Part shown: positions 1-7,919 of the stretch, one piece after another
Numbering within the stretch: position 1 is the stretch's first letter
Layout: the number at the start of each line of letters is the position of its first letter
NCBI GenBank assembly: GCA_963625535.1
Contig: CAVFUK010000125.1
Span: 1-22,946, forward strand
DNA length: 22,946 nucleotides
Direction of reading: 5' to 3'
Source of the DNA: Phocaeicola_A sp963625535
Lineage (GTDB): Bacteria > Bacteroidota > Bacteroidia > Bacteroidales > Bacteroidaceae
Position numbers and translations under genes: made by a program
Notes under the pieces: generated by a model
The model's database searches: none
The model's input: only the letters and a program-made list of their open reading frames with translations
Told to the model about the DNA's origin: nothing

Positions 1-56
1 TCTCGTTCCTCACCGCCATCGCCACCACACTGGGAATCACCAGCTGCATGGGGTAA
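1..56 (+). CDS. C-terminal end of a small 'smalltalk'-like protein (partial)
   Basis: The window opens inside an open frame that ends with TAA at 54-56. The readable end is SFLTAIATTLGITSCMG. This hydrophobic, Ala/Thr-rich end finishing in TSCM resembles the tiny Bacteroidales proteins annotated as 'smalltalk protein', which are about 30 residues long and usually sit beside an HU-family DNA-binding protein and an N-acetylmuramoyl-L-alanine amidase. Those neighbours would lie to the left, outside the window. The function of the family is unknown. The match is from memory of the family's C-terminus only, and the start is not visible. It could also be the tail of another small membrane peptide. 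Confidence 0.5.
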   Translation, partial: SFLTAIATTLGITSCMG

Positions 57-85
57 GGAGCTAGGGAACGAAACCTGAGGAAAAA

Positions 86-169
86 AAGGGCCAAAGGCAG
101 CGCCCCTAATCGTTGAAACTGTGTAGTTACACAAAATGAACGACTAGCGGACGTGTGCCTCTGGCCTTT
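86..169. repeat. Long imperfect inverted repeat with nested hairpin
   Basis: The left arm (86-114) is an imperfect reverse complement of the right arm (139-169). Paired blocks include GGCCAAAGGCA with TGCCTCTGGCC and TCGTT with AACGA. The 24-base interval holds a further small hairpin, GTGTA-GT-TACAC (121-132). It lies 30 bases after the stop of the small protein ending at 56 and between two convergent genes, so it could be a terminator for that gene. There is no strong T tract on either side. A structured RNA or a REP-like palindrome are alternatives. Confidence 0.55.
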
Positions 170-199
170 CCAATATCCTGCCCACAGGCGGGAGCATGG

Positions 200-572
200 T
201 CAGACAGTCTGTCCGTCAGACGACATCCAACCATCTATGGTGCCTGTCCGGCTGGAGAAGTTGACCCCTATTTTGTGGAGGGTACGCTTGTCGGCCAGGT
301 ACTCGCGGCCGTAGCCTTTCTCCTCGATCTGCCTCAGAGCCTCGGCGGCCGAACCGTCGCGCTTGAACTCGAAGATGTAGACGTGGCGCTGCGTCTCCAC
401 CACACAATCCACACGCCCTTCGCTCTGTTGCTTCTCGACGTAGGTGGTGTAGACGCCTATCATGCGCAGCACCAGGAAGAAGGTGTACTGGAAGTGGCGC
501 TCCTTCTCGTGACTAGAGATAGCCGTCCTCTCTGATTTTCTCGAAGTCTTGTATGCCTATAGGATATTTCAT
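200..572 (-). pseudogene. Remnant of an AAA-ATPase-like / PD-(D/E)XK nuclease protein
   Basis: Starting at ATG 572-570 the frame reads MKYPIGIQDFEKIREDGYL and stops at an amber codon (515-513). That is the characteristic N-terminus of a large Bacteroidetes family (AAA-ATPase_like plus C-terminal PDDEXK_9), whose members are usually about 500-570 residues. Directly after the amber codon, in another frame, comes the family's C-terminal nuclease module: HEKERHFQYTFFLVLRMIG, then GRVD and the catalytic-type FEFK, EALRQIEEKGYGREY and KIGVNFSSRTGTIDGW, ending at 200. About 400 residues, the whole ATPase part and the start of the nuclease part, have been lost, with a frame change at the junction. 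The promoter upstream is intact. A 90-residue frame from the internal ATG at 472 could still be translated, but the protein is clearly broken. Intact relatives occur in many copies per genome and their role is poorly known. Confidence 0.85.
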
Positions 573-621
573 CTGCCGTAGCCAATAAGTTTCCGTTTTA
601 AAAAAAGTCGTTTCGCTGTTG

Positions 622-653
622 CAAAGTTAATGGATTGTTCACAGAGAGCCAAA
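622..653 (-). promoter_or_regulatory. Bacteroidetes-type promoter of the broken AAA/nuclease gene
   Basis: On the minus strand TTTG (653-650) is followed after 20 bases by TAACTTTG (629-622), fitting the Bacteroidetes sigma factor pattern TTTG-N19-21-TAnnTTTG. The expected start of transcription is roughly 45 bases before the ATG at 572. The promoter has survived although the gene has not. Confidence 0.6.
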
Positions 654-790
654 ACCGCCAGAAGGTTTTATGTCGCCAGAAGACTAAAAGACTAAGAGAC
701 AAAAAGCGCCAGAAGGTTCTACGTTATCTCTCCGCTGGACCATTTATTGGGGCGTGGAAGTTAGTAGGACGTGGCAGGCAGTAGGACGTG

Positions 791-855
791 CCGCAGCTTG
801 CTGCGGACAAAAACTATATCGGCAGCCCTTTAGGGCACAGGCTCCGCTGCCGATA
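791..855. repeat. Cluster of short palindromes
   Basis: CCGCAGC-TT-GCTGCGG (791-806) is a perfect 7-bp inverted repeat. It is followed by TATCGGCAGC (827-836) pairing with GCTGCCGATA (846-855), with GCCCTTTAGGGC (835-846) nested between. Together these make a compact, strongly foldable block in non-coding DNA. It resembles REP-like palindromes or remains of a terminator; no adjacent intact gene explains it. Confidence 0.5.
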
Positions 856-1362
856 CCTTAGATCTGGCCAGAGGCCGGTGTACACCCTTTCCCTTCGAAG
901 GGAAAGGGCTTGGGAAAGGGATGGACCCCTCTTTAAGGGTAAAGAGGGGACGGGGAGATTTTCGAAAAAAGCCGGAGGACCGGAAGAGTAAGGGAACGAG
1001 CAACCTTCAACGTAAAACCTTAAACCTTCAATGACGGGGAGATTTTCGAAAAAAGGACCTCCAAGAACCTCGAGACTAAGAGACAAAGAGACTTCCTTGG
1101 AATACTAAGAGACTAGAGTCGAAGAGGAAAAAAGGTCGCCAGAAGGTTTTATGCGAAGAGTCTGAGACGCTTGTAACACATTACTATCAATGGCATTTTC
1201 GAATTTTCCACTCACTGCGTGGAAAATGTTTGGCCACGCTTGAAGTAATTGATGGTTAACTCCATAAAAGGAGAAAGGAGCCTCTTCCACACAACAGGAA
1301 GGCCATCACTTTCACAACGGTGAAAAGCCCCTCCTGCACAGGAGAAAAACCTTCCCCCTCCC

Positions 1363-3591
1363 CTACCGATACTCGAACCGCAGCGTGTGACGGACATCCT
1401 CGGCGGAGGCGGCCAGATAGACGCGGAACTTGCCGGGCTCGACAACCCACCGGTGGCTGTCGGCGTCGAAGAAACGCAGAGCCTCGGGGGTGACGCTGAA
1501 GCGCACCTCACGCTCCTCGCCGGGAGCCAACGACACCTTGCGGAAACCCTTCAGCTCCTTCAGCGGACGCAGCACACTGCAACGCTCGTCGCCGATGTAG
1601 AGCTGCACGGTCTCCTTGCCTGCCACAGGACCCACGTTCTTCACCTTCACACTGACCACGAGCGTGTCGCCGGCGGTGAGCACCTTGCCGCTGAGCCGAG
1701 GGTCGGAGTACTGGAAGCGGGTGTAGCTCAAGCCATAGCCGAAGGGGAACTGCGTCTTTATCTTCTTCGTGTCGTACCAACGGTAGCCCACGAGGATGTC
1801 CTCCTTATACTCCTGGCGGATGCTGTCGCCAGGGTAGCTGAGGGTGCCCATGGCGATGGCAGGACAGTCGTCCAACTTAGCGGGATAGGAGAACGGCAGA
1901 CGGCCACTGGGGCAGACGGCGCCGCTGAGGACGTCCACCAGCGCAGGGCCGCTCATGGTGCCCAGGTACCACGACTGCACCACGGCCGACACTCGGCTGA
2001 GCCAAGGCATCTCGATGGCGTTGCCGCTGACGATGACCGTCACCAGGGGTTTGCCGGTGGCTATGAGGCCCTCTATCAGCTCGGGCTGACCGAAGGGTAG
2101 GCCGTAGGCGATGCGGTCGCCTGCCTCGCAGTCCTGCTGGTGGTTCTTGTTGAGACCGCCAACGTAGATGATGAGGTCGGCATCGGCGGCCTTCAGCAGG
2201 GCGTCGGCGCGCAGCGAGTCGGTCTGAGCCTGCGGCACAGGGTGCACCTTGCCATACTGCGGACGACCGGCGGCGTAGCCTTGGGCGTAGGTCACCACGT
2301 CGGCACCGTAGTGTTGGCGCAGAGCCTCCAGGGGCGTGTATTCGTGCTTGGGCTTCAGCTCCGAGGAACCGCCGCCTTGGGTGAGCGAGCGCGTGGCGTT
2401 GTCGCCCACCACCAATATCTTCTTGTAAAGGCCTTCCTGCAAGGGGAGCAGCGTGCGGCCCTGGCGGTCGGCCTCGTTGCGCAGCAGCACGATGCCCTCG
2501 GTGGCCACGTCGCGCGCCACTTGGTAGTGTTCGGCGGTGGCCACGCAGCCGTAGGGGCGCTGGCGGTTCATCACCGTGCGGAAGAGCAGACGCAGCATGC
2601 GCGTGGCCTTGTCGTCGACCACGGACATGGGAATCTTCCCGGCGCGGATCAGGCGCAGGTATTCGTCGCCCAGGTAGTATTTATTATAAGGTATGCCGGC
2701 GTCGGTGGTGAGGCCGTTGGTCTTGGTGCCCATCTCCAGGTCGAGCCCATAGATGGCGGACTCGTAGGTGGTGTGGCACGAGCCCCAGTCGGTGACCAGG
2801 CAGCCGTCGAAGCCGAGCTCGCCCTTGAGGATGTCCACGTTGAGCAGCTTGTTGTTGGAGCAGTAGACACCGCGCACCTTGTTGTAGGCGCTCATCACGC
2901 TCCACACACCGCCGCGTTTGACGGCGGCCTCGAAGGCTGGCAGGTAGATCTCGTAGAGGGCACGGTCGCTCACGTGGACGTCGATGTGTCCACGCCACAG
3001 CTCCTGGTTGTTGAGGGCGAAGTGTTTCACGCAGGCTGAGACGCCGTTGCTCTGCACGCCTCGGATATAGGGCACGCACATTTCGGAGGCGAGGTAAGGG
3101 TCCTCGCCCAGGTACTCGAAGTTGCGGCCGTTGAGGGGTGTGCGGCAGATGTTGACGCCAGGGCCCAGCAGCATGTCCTTCTTGCGGTAGCGTGCCTCCT
3201 GGCCCACGGCCACGCCGTAGCGCAGGGCCAGCTCGGGGTTCCACGTGGCCGCCAGGCAGGTGAGCGCCGGGAAGGCGGTGACGCTGTCGTTGTTCCACTT
3301 GGCGTAGTTCCAGTCGTTCCAGTTGATCTCGGCGCGCACGCCGTGAGGTCCGTCGCTCATCCACAGCTCGGGGATGCCCAGGCGCGGACAGCCGGGCGAG
3401 CTGAACTTACCTTGGGCGTAGCTGAGCCGCACCTTCTCCTCCAGGGTCATGCGGCTGAGGGCGTCCTCCACGCGCCGCTCCAGGGGCTGTGTGTCGTCCA
3501 GATAGATGGGCAGCTGCTGTGCCGTCATCGGCAGGACGGCGGCGCAACAGCCCACCAGCAACGCTGTCCATTTCTTCATTCGATTCATCAT
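1363..3591 (-). CDS. Glycoside hydrolase family 3 beta-glycosidase, exported
   Basis: The 742-residue protein has GH3 architecture. The N-terminal barrel carries SDGPHGVR (about 79-86), GRNFEYLGEDP (155-165) and the substrate-binding KH in CVKHFALNNQE (189-190). The likely nucleophile is Asp268 in GCLVTDWGS. The second alpha/beta domain contains GGGSSEL, and the fibronectin-III-like C-terminal domain follows PFGYGLSYT (VKNVGPVAGKETVQLYIGDE). Such enzymes remove terminal beta-linked glucose or xylose from oligosaccharides; the exact sugar cannot be read here. A signal peptide precedes TAQQ, so it is probably periplasmic. LVGC inside it looks like a lipobox but the hydrophobic stretch is too short to favour lipidation. 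M1, M2 or M5 could be the start. It lies 279 bases downstream of GH31 on the same strand with no promoter visible between, so co-transcription is likely. Confidence 0.9.
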   Translation of the reverse strand: MMNRMKKWTALLVGCCAAVLPMTAQQLPIYLDDTQPLERRVEDALSRMTLEEKVRLSYAQGKFSSPGCPRLGIPELWMSDGPHGVRAEINWNDWNYAKWNNDSVTAFPALTCLAATWNPELALRYGVAVGQEARYRKKDMLLGPGVNICRTPLNGRNFEYLGEDPYLASEMCVPYIRGVQSNGVSACVKHFALNNQELWRGHIDVHVSDRALYEIYLPAFEAAVKRGGVWSVMSAYNKVRGVYCSNNKLLNVDILKGELGFDGCLVTDWGSCHTTYESAIYGLDLEMGTKTNGLTTDAGIPYNKYYLGDEYLRLIRAGKIPMSVVDDKATRMLRLLFRTVMNRQRPYGCVATAEHYQVARDVATEGIVLLRNEADRQGRTLLPLQEGLYKKILVVGDNATRSLTQGGGSSELKPKHEYTPLEALRQHYGADVVTYAQGYAAGRPQYGKVHPVPQAQTDSLRADALLKAADADLIIYVGGLNKNHQQDCEAGDRIAYGLPFGQPELIEGLIATGKPLVTVIVSGNAIEMPWLSRVSAVVQSWYLGTMSGPALVDVLSGAVCPSGRLPFSYPAKLDDCPAIAMGTLSYPGDSIRQEYKEDILVGYRWYDTKKIKTQFPFGYGLSYTRFQYSDPRLSGKVLTAGDTLVVSVKVKNVGPVAGKETVQLYIGDERCSVLRPLKELKGFRKVSLAPGEEREVRFSVTPEALRFFDADSHRWVVEPGKFRVYLAASAEDVRHTLRFEYR

Positions 3592-3611
3592 ATAAGTTTC
3601 TTCAATTCGTA

Positions 3612-3836
3612 TTAGTTCGTAGTCAGATAAATTTTCTTAGTTCGTGTAAACCTTCAGAATAAACGTCCTCAGTTCGTTCTTTCCGATAAACGTTCTTATT
3701 TCATTCCTTCGGAATATTCGTTCTTAGTCGAGTCCTTCAGATTAAACGTCCTTAGTTCGTTCCTTCAGATAAACGTCCTTAGTTCGTTCCTTCAGAACGA
3801 ATCGTTTCTGGGTTCATTCCTTCAAATTAAACGTCC
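3612..3836. repeat. Degenerate tandem array of about 28-base units
   Basis: The gap between GH31 and GH3 is made almost entirely of degenerate units of 25-32 bases built on TTAGTTCGTTCCTTCAGAT followed by AAACGTCC. I place unit borders near 3612, 3637, 3669, 3696, 3724, 3752, 3779 and 3809, with a partial unit after 3836. The two units at 3752 and 3779 agree best. No open frame runs through it. If GH31 and GH3 share a transcript this array lies inside the mRNA. Confidence 0.8.
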
Positions 3837-3870
3837 ATAGTCTGTTCGGGAAGTGGTCCTCCTTAAGAAG

Positions 3871-6744
3871 TTAAGGCCGTTCCTCTTCCGCCTCAGCATT
3901 CTTCTGCTGGGACGAACCCTTCAGCACATTCACCCGCGTGAAGCCATGGGCATGGACGTCGAAGGGCTGCGGCGTGACCTCGGTCACCGTCACCGTCTTC
4001 ATGCGGATGGTGTCGGGAGTCTCCATGCCGCCGATGGACTTCACATCGTAGGAGAGGTCGCCCCAGTGGTCGACGTTCAGCTGTATCTCCACGTGGCTGT
4101 TGCTCACGGTCTCGCCGTCGTCCTCGTAGATGGTGAAGGTGTCGCCTTCGTTCACACCGTAGATGAACACCACATAGTCGTAGGTGGGCTTGCCGCAGGT
4201 GTGCTGCGCCGGCAGCTGTGCGGGGATGATGGAGCCAGCGCGCACGAACAGGGGCATGCGGCCGTAGGGAGCGTCCACGGTGAGGGTCTGTCCGCCCTCG
4301 TAGAAGTGGCCTGTGTAGAAGTCGAACCATCCGGTGCCTGCGGGCAGGTACACCTCGCGGGTGCGTGCGCCGTACTCATAGACTGGGGCCACCAGGAAGG
4401 CAGGGCCGAACATATATTGGTCGCCGATGTCGCGCACCAGCGGGTCGTTGGCGAAGTCCATCACCAGCGGACGCATGATGGTGTAGCCCTTGCGGGTGAC
4501 CATCTGCGCCAGGGTGTAGATGTAGGGCATGAGCGTGTAGCGCAGGTTGATGTAGTAGAGCATCGACTCGTAGGCGGGATGTCCCGCGGGGGCGATGTTC
4601 CACGGCTCGCGGTAGGGATATTGTCCGTGGGAGCGGAACAGGGGGCAGAAGGCTCCGAACTGGAACCAACGGGTGTTCAGCTCGCGCCACTCGTCGTAGT
4701 CGGCGGTCACCTCGCCCGACTCGTCCCACAGCCGCTGTGCCTTGGTGAAGCGGTTCTCCACCGAGAAGCCGCCGATGTCGGTGGTCCAGTAGGGGATGCC
4801 GCTCAGGGCAAAGTTGAGTCCGGCGGGAATCTGTGCCTTCAGGTCCTCCCAGCGGGCGGCAATGTCGCCGCTCCACGTGGCTGCGGAGTAGCGCTGCAGT
4901 CCGGCGAATCCCGAGCGGGTGAGTTGGAACACGCGCTTGTTGGAGTCGGCCTGTTGCAGACCTTCGTAGATGGCCTGCGCGTTCATCAGCGCGTAGGCGT
5001 TGAAGTATTGGGTGGAGGGCCCCAGTGCGGTAGGTCCGCAGAGGGCCTTGCGGTAGTCCATGTCGGTGCAGTCGCGCACGTTGGGCTCGGTGGCGTCCAT
5101 CCACCAGGCGTCGATGCCGAGGGGATAGAGGTTCTCGTAGATCTGTCGCCAGAAGATGCGGCGTGCCTCGTCGGAGTAGGCGTCGTAGAAGCCGTAGCGG
5201 TAGCCCTTGCCTATCCAGTCGCGCAGGCTGTCCTGCACGGACCGGCGGTAGATCAGGGCACGCTCGTCCAGCTCGCGGTAGTTGTCGGTGCCCAGGTAGA
5301 ACTTGGGCCATACGGAGATCATGAAGTGGGCGTTCATGTCGTGTATGGAGTCGACCATGGCCTGCGGGTGCGGGAATCGGGCACGGTCGAAGTCGTGGCT
5401 GCCCCACTCGGCCTCGGGCCAGTAGCTCCAGTCGAGCACGATGTTGTCAATCGGTATCTGGCGGCGGCGGAACTCGCTGAGCACACCCAGCAGCTCGGCT
5501 GAGGTCTTGTAGCGCTCGCGGCTCTGCCAGTAGCCCAGGGCCCACTTGGGCACCAGGGGCGCCTCGCCGGTGAGTTTGCGGTAGCCCTTCACCACGTCGT
5601 CCATGTTGCGGCCGGAGATGAAGTAATAGTCCAGCTGGGGTGTCATCTCGCTCCAGAGGGAGAGTTTGCCCTGCTCCTCGTCGTCCACGGGAGCCATGGC
5701 GCGCAGGCCGATGTACGACTCGTTGCCGTCGGGCTTCCACTCTATGCGGAGGCTGACAGGCTTGTCGGCCTTCATGGGCAGGGAGAACTTATAGCTGTTG
5801 GGGTTCCACGGCGCGCGCCAGCGCTTGGGCACCATCAGGCTGTCGTCCATGTAGACGGTCACGTAGCCGGCGTAGTAGAGCATGAAGCGGTACTCACCAT
5901 CCTCCTTCGCCCGGAGCTGTCCCTCGTAGGTGATGCGTGAGTTCTTCAGGGGGAAGTCGGCAGGCAGGTTCGCGACTGCCTTCTGGTTCTCGAAGTAGAG
6001 GGAGTCCTCGGCGCGCACCAGGGTGTCGCCGCGCTTGGGCACGTAGGTGCCGGTGAGGGAGCCTTCCACGCCTTCCTTATTATATAAGGTGAAGAGTTGG
6101 TTCAGCTGCGAATAGTCGGCAGGGTTGCCGAAGCGGCAGAACGAATAGCTGTCGAGCAGGATGCCGTAGTTGCGCGAGGAGACCACGAAGGGCACGGAGA
6201 CCTTGGTGTTGTACTGGAACAGCTCCTCGTTCTTGCCCTTGTAGTTGAAGTCGCCCGCCTGGTGTTGCCCCAGGCCGTAGAAGGCCTCGTCGTGGGGCGA
6301 CTCGAACACCTGGCGGATGGTGTATCCCTGTGCGACGCCCTGCTTGATGGGCGTGTAGGACTTGCCGCCGCCGCGCTGCTCCTGCAGGTAGACTTGGTCG
6401 AAGAGGTCGGAGAACCACACCTCGCCGGTGGTCATCTTCACGCCCGCCTTCAGCAGGTCGGTGGAGAGGATGACGCTGTCGCCCCGTTGCATCACGCTGT
6501 AGTGCACAGGGTCGTCCTGCGGCACCGTCATCAGTGAGGTGACGTCCGCCAGGCGCCGTTCGGTCGTGGCGCTGACGTGGATGATGTTGTTGCTGATGAC
6601 CTCCAGGCGCACGAGGCGGTTCCCGTTGGAGGAGTTGGGGAGAGTCTTCACAACGATGCCCCTGGGATATTCTTCATAGGGTGCACAACCGATGGTTGCC
6701 GTCAACATGAATCCGGCGATGAGCAGCCGACAGATATTCTTCAT
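3871..6744 (-). CDS. Glycoside hydrolase family 31 with PA14 insert, alpha-xylosidase-like lipoprotein
   Basis: I place the start at the ATG at 6744, giving 957 residues, because it begins a lipoprotein signal (MKNICRLLIAGFMLTATIGC, Cys20) and lies about 20 bases after the expected transcription start; an in-frame ATG at 6783 is upstream of the promoter's -7 element. The order is an N-terminal beta-sandwich, a PA14-like insert (about 228-355, with EGQLRAKEDGEYRFMLYYAG), the GH31 barrel, and a beta-rich C-terminus. The nucleophile is Asp550 in WWMDATEP; the likely acid/base is Asp627 in TWSGDIAARWED. GH31 enzymes with a PA14 insert of this size include the Bacteroides alpha-xylosidases that remove xylose from xyloglucan oligosaccharides, which I take as the best guess. 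Alpha-glucosidase activity is possible. Probably outer-membrane anchored and working with the downstream GH3. Confidence 0.88.
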   Translation of the reverse strand: MKNICRLLIAGFMLTATIGCAPYEEYPRGIVVKTLPNSSNGNRLVRLEVISNNIIHVSATTERRLADVTSLMTVPQDDPVHYSVMQRGDSVILSTDLLKAGVKMTTGEVWFSDLFDQVYLQEQRGGGKSYTPIKQGVAQGYTIRQVFESPHDEAFYGLGQHQAGDFNYKGKNEELFQYNTKVSVPFVVSSRNYGILLDSYSFCRFGNPADYSQLNQLFTLYNKEGVEGSLTGTYVPKRGDTLVRAEDSLYFENQKAVANLPADFPLKNSRITYEGQLRAKEDGEYRFMLYYAGYVTVYMDDSLMVPKRWRAPWNPNSYKFSLPMKADKPVSLRIEWKPDGNESYIGLRAMAPVDDEEQGKLSLWSEMTPQLDYYFISGRNMDDVVKGYRKLTGEAPLVPKWALGYWQSRERYKTSAELLGVLSEFRRRQIPIDNIVLDWSYWPEAEWGSHDFDRARFPHPQAMVDSIHDMNAHFMISVWPKFYLGTDNYRELDERALIYRRSVQDSLRDWIGKGYRYGFYDAYSDEARRIFWRQIYENLYPLGIDAWWMDATEPNVRDCTDMDYRKALCGPTALGPSTQYFNAYALMNAQAIYEGLQQADSNKRVFQLTRSGFAGLQRYSAATWSGDIAARWEDLKAQIPAGLNFALSGIPYWTTDIGGFSVENRFTKAQRLWDESGEVTADYDEWRELNTRWFQFGAFCPLFRSHGQYPYREPWNIAPAGHPAYESMLYYINLRYTLMPYIYTLAQMVTRKGYTIMRPLVMDFANDPLVRDIGDQYMFGPAFLVAPVYEYGARTREVYLPAGTGWFDFYTGHFYEGGQTLTVDAPYGRMPLFVRAGSIIPAQLPAQHTCGKPTYDYVVFIYGVNEGDTFTIYEDDGETVSNSHVEIQLNVDHWGDLSYDVKSIGGMETPDTIRMKTVTVTEVTPQPFDVHAHGFTRVNVLKGSSQQKNAEAEEERP

Positions 6745-6769
6745 ACAGTAAAAAATTGAGTTTATGGGG

Positions 6770-6777
6770 CAAAGATA
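6770..6777 (-). promoter_or_regulatory. -7 element for the GH31 gene
   Basis: TATCTTTG on the minus strand (6777-6770) matches the Bacteroidetes -7 consensus TAnnTTTG and lies 25 bases before the GH31 start chosen at 6744. No well-spaced TTTG is present; the nearest candidate, TTGG ending at 6800, is 22 bases away. It is back to back with the promoter of the TPR operon. Confidence 0.55.
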
Positions 6778-6838
6778 ATACAAATGGGACGCAAATTACC
6801 AAGCTTCGCTCTAATAAATTGCTAAGATGCCGCTTATC

Positions 6839-6870
6839 TTCGTTGAAGAGAAGGAAAATTTATATCTTTG
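6839..6870 (+). promoter_or_regulatory. Promoter of the TPR-cyclophilin-M16 operon
   Basis: TATCTTTG (6863-6870) is a full match to the Bacteroidetes -7 element, with TTCG (6839-6842, one mismatch to TTTG) 20 bases upstream. It lies 48 bases before the ATG at 6918 and rules out the in-frame start codon at 6756, which would be upstream of transcription. Confidence 0.65.
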
Positions 6871-6917
6871 CCCACCATTCGACAGGAACTGTCGCAACTA
6901 AAGATATTGACTACGTT

Positions 6918-7886
6918 ATGAAGAACTTACTGAAACGGCTGTTCTCGGGAGAGACGGCCACACCGGAGGAGAAGAAAACGCAAGACGACCAGAAGCGTTT
7001 CGACATACTGAAGTACGACGGCATCCGCGCCCTGCGCATCGGCAAGGCGGACTATGCCAAGAAGTGCCTCGAGGGCGCCAACGCCCTGCGCGACGACGAC
7101 GCCGAAGTGCGCCACTACCTGCTCACCGCCTACCTGCAGCTGGGCGAGCTGGAGAACGCCCTCGGCCTGGAGCAGGCCATCCTGCAGCGCGAGCCGGAGA
7201 ACATGCAGGCCTACGTGGCCCTGGGCAACATCTACTTCATGCAGGAGAACTACACCGACATGATAGCCGCCCTGAAACAGGGCGAGGCCGTGGACAGCAA
7301 GCAGGAGCAGATTCACTTCCTGCTGGGAAAGGCCTACCACGGCACCCACGACGAGCTGCAGGCCATAGCCGAGCTGACACGCGCCATCACACTGAAGGAG
7401 GACTTCTTCGAGGCCTATCTGCTGCGCGGCACCATCCTGCAGGAGATGAAGCAGGTGGAGGAAGCCGCCGCCGACGCCGCCAAGGTGCTTGCGCTGGCGC
7501 CCGAGGACGAGCAGGCGCTGATGCTCAGCGGCAAGGTGGCTTGTCTGAAGGGCGAGGGCGAAGAGGCCTGCCGCTACTTCAGCCAGGTGACAGAGGTGAA
7601 CCCCTTCAACCAGAAGGCCTACGAATACCTGGTGCAGGTGCTCGTGAGCCAACAGAAGACCGACGAGGCCATGGCGACGCTCAACGAAGCGATAGAGGTG
7701 CACCCGAGCGCCGCCAACTTCTACCGCCTGCGCGGACAGCTGAAGCTGCAGACCGGCGACGAGGCAGGCTCAGCCGAGGACCTGAAGAAGTCCCTGGAGC
7801 TGAACCCCGAGCAGGAGAAGCAGGTGAGCGGACAGTACCGCAACTACGAAGAGCCCTTCCGCATAGACATCTTCCGCATGGGATAA
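6918..7886 (+). CDS. Tetratricopeptide-repeat protein, cytoplasmic
   Basis: The 322-residue product begins MKNLLKRLFSGETATPEEKK and has no signal peptide or membrane span. Residues about 28-299 form roughly eight consecutive 33-35-residue TPR units, each with the expected small and aromatic positions (for example HYLLTAYLQLGELENAL, YVALGNIYFMQENYTDM, YLLRGTILQEMKQVEEA). TPR solenoids bind peptides or partner proteins; no enzymatic domain is present, so the specific partner is unknown. The start is set by the promoter at 6863-6870. It is the first gene of an apparent operon, with the cyclophilin beginning 33 bases after its stop, which fits a general protein-quality role. That link is inference from neighbourhood only. 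Confidence 0.85.
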   Translation: MKNLLKRLFSGETATPEEKKTQDDQKRFDILKYDGIRALRIGKADYAKKCLEGANALRDDDAEVRHYLLTAYLQLGELENALGLEQAILQREPENMQAYVALGNIYFMQENYTDMIAALKQGEAVDSKQEQIHFLLGKAYHGTHDELQAIAELTRAITLKEDFFEAYLLRGTILQEMKQVEEAAADAAKVLALAPEDEQALMLSGKVACLKGEGEEACRYFSQVTEVNPFNQKAYEYLVQVLVSQQKTDEAMATLNEAIEVHPSAANFYRLRGQLKLQTGDEAGSAEDLKKSLELNPEQEKQVSGQYRNYEEPFRIDIFRMG

Positions 7887-7919
7887 GGGACACACTTATA
7901 TACTTACACACACTTGACT

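Larger units (their letters stand above)
573..1362. other. About 790 bases without a gene, rich in short repeats and hairpins
   Basis: I see no credible gene here; the short open frames lack recognisable protein features. Visible structure: the motif CGCCAGAAGGTTTTA at about 656 and 1138 (degenerate at 707); ACTAAGAGACAAA at about 692 and 1074; a perfect 22-base direct repeat at 949-970 and 1033-1054 (core GGGGAGATTTTCGAAAAAA); and a 9-bp hairpin ATTTTCCAC / GTGGAAAAT at 1203-1227. The end next to the GH3 stop also has CTCCTGCACAGGAG (1331-1344), a weak candidate terminator for that gene on the minus strand. Confidence 0.6.

Noticed and set aside
86..169. tRNA or known small RNA at the large hairpin
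   Set aside because: No cloverleaf, anticodon arm or CCA-type acceptor can be drawn; only nested stems are seen.
155..535. 126-residue plus-strand open frame
   Set aside because: Antisense to the AAA/nuclease remnant, whose minus-strand reading is clearly homologous to a known family.
814..1086. 90-residue minus-strand open frame in the left gap
   Set aside because: It runs through duplicated phrases (both 22-base repeat copies), giving internally repeated peptides such as FFENLPV; this is a product of repeats, not a gene.
3853..5502. 549-residue plus-strand open frame opposite GH31
   Set aside because: It is an antisense shadow of the high-GC GH31 gene, with low-complexity Val/His/Gly composition and no domain.
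1363..6744. Complete polysaccharide utilization locus
   Set aside because: No SusC, SusD, hybrid two-component sensor or ECF sigma/anti-sigma pair is present on either side.
6745..6783. Upstream start for GH31 at 6783
   Set aside because: The -7 promoter element (6770-6777) would fall inside the coding part, and the lipoprotein signal begins only at 6744.
6756..6917. Upstream start for the TPR protein at 6756
   Set aside because: The promoter at 6839-6870 lies inside this extension; the family-like start MKNLLKRLF is at 6918.
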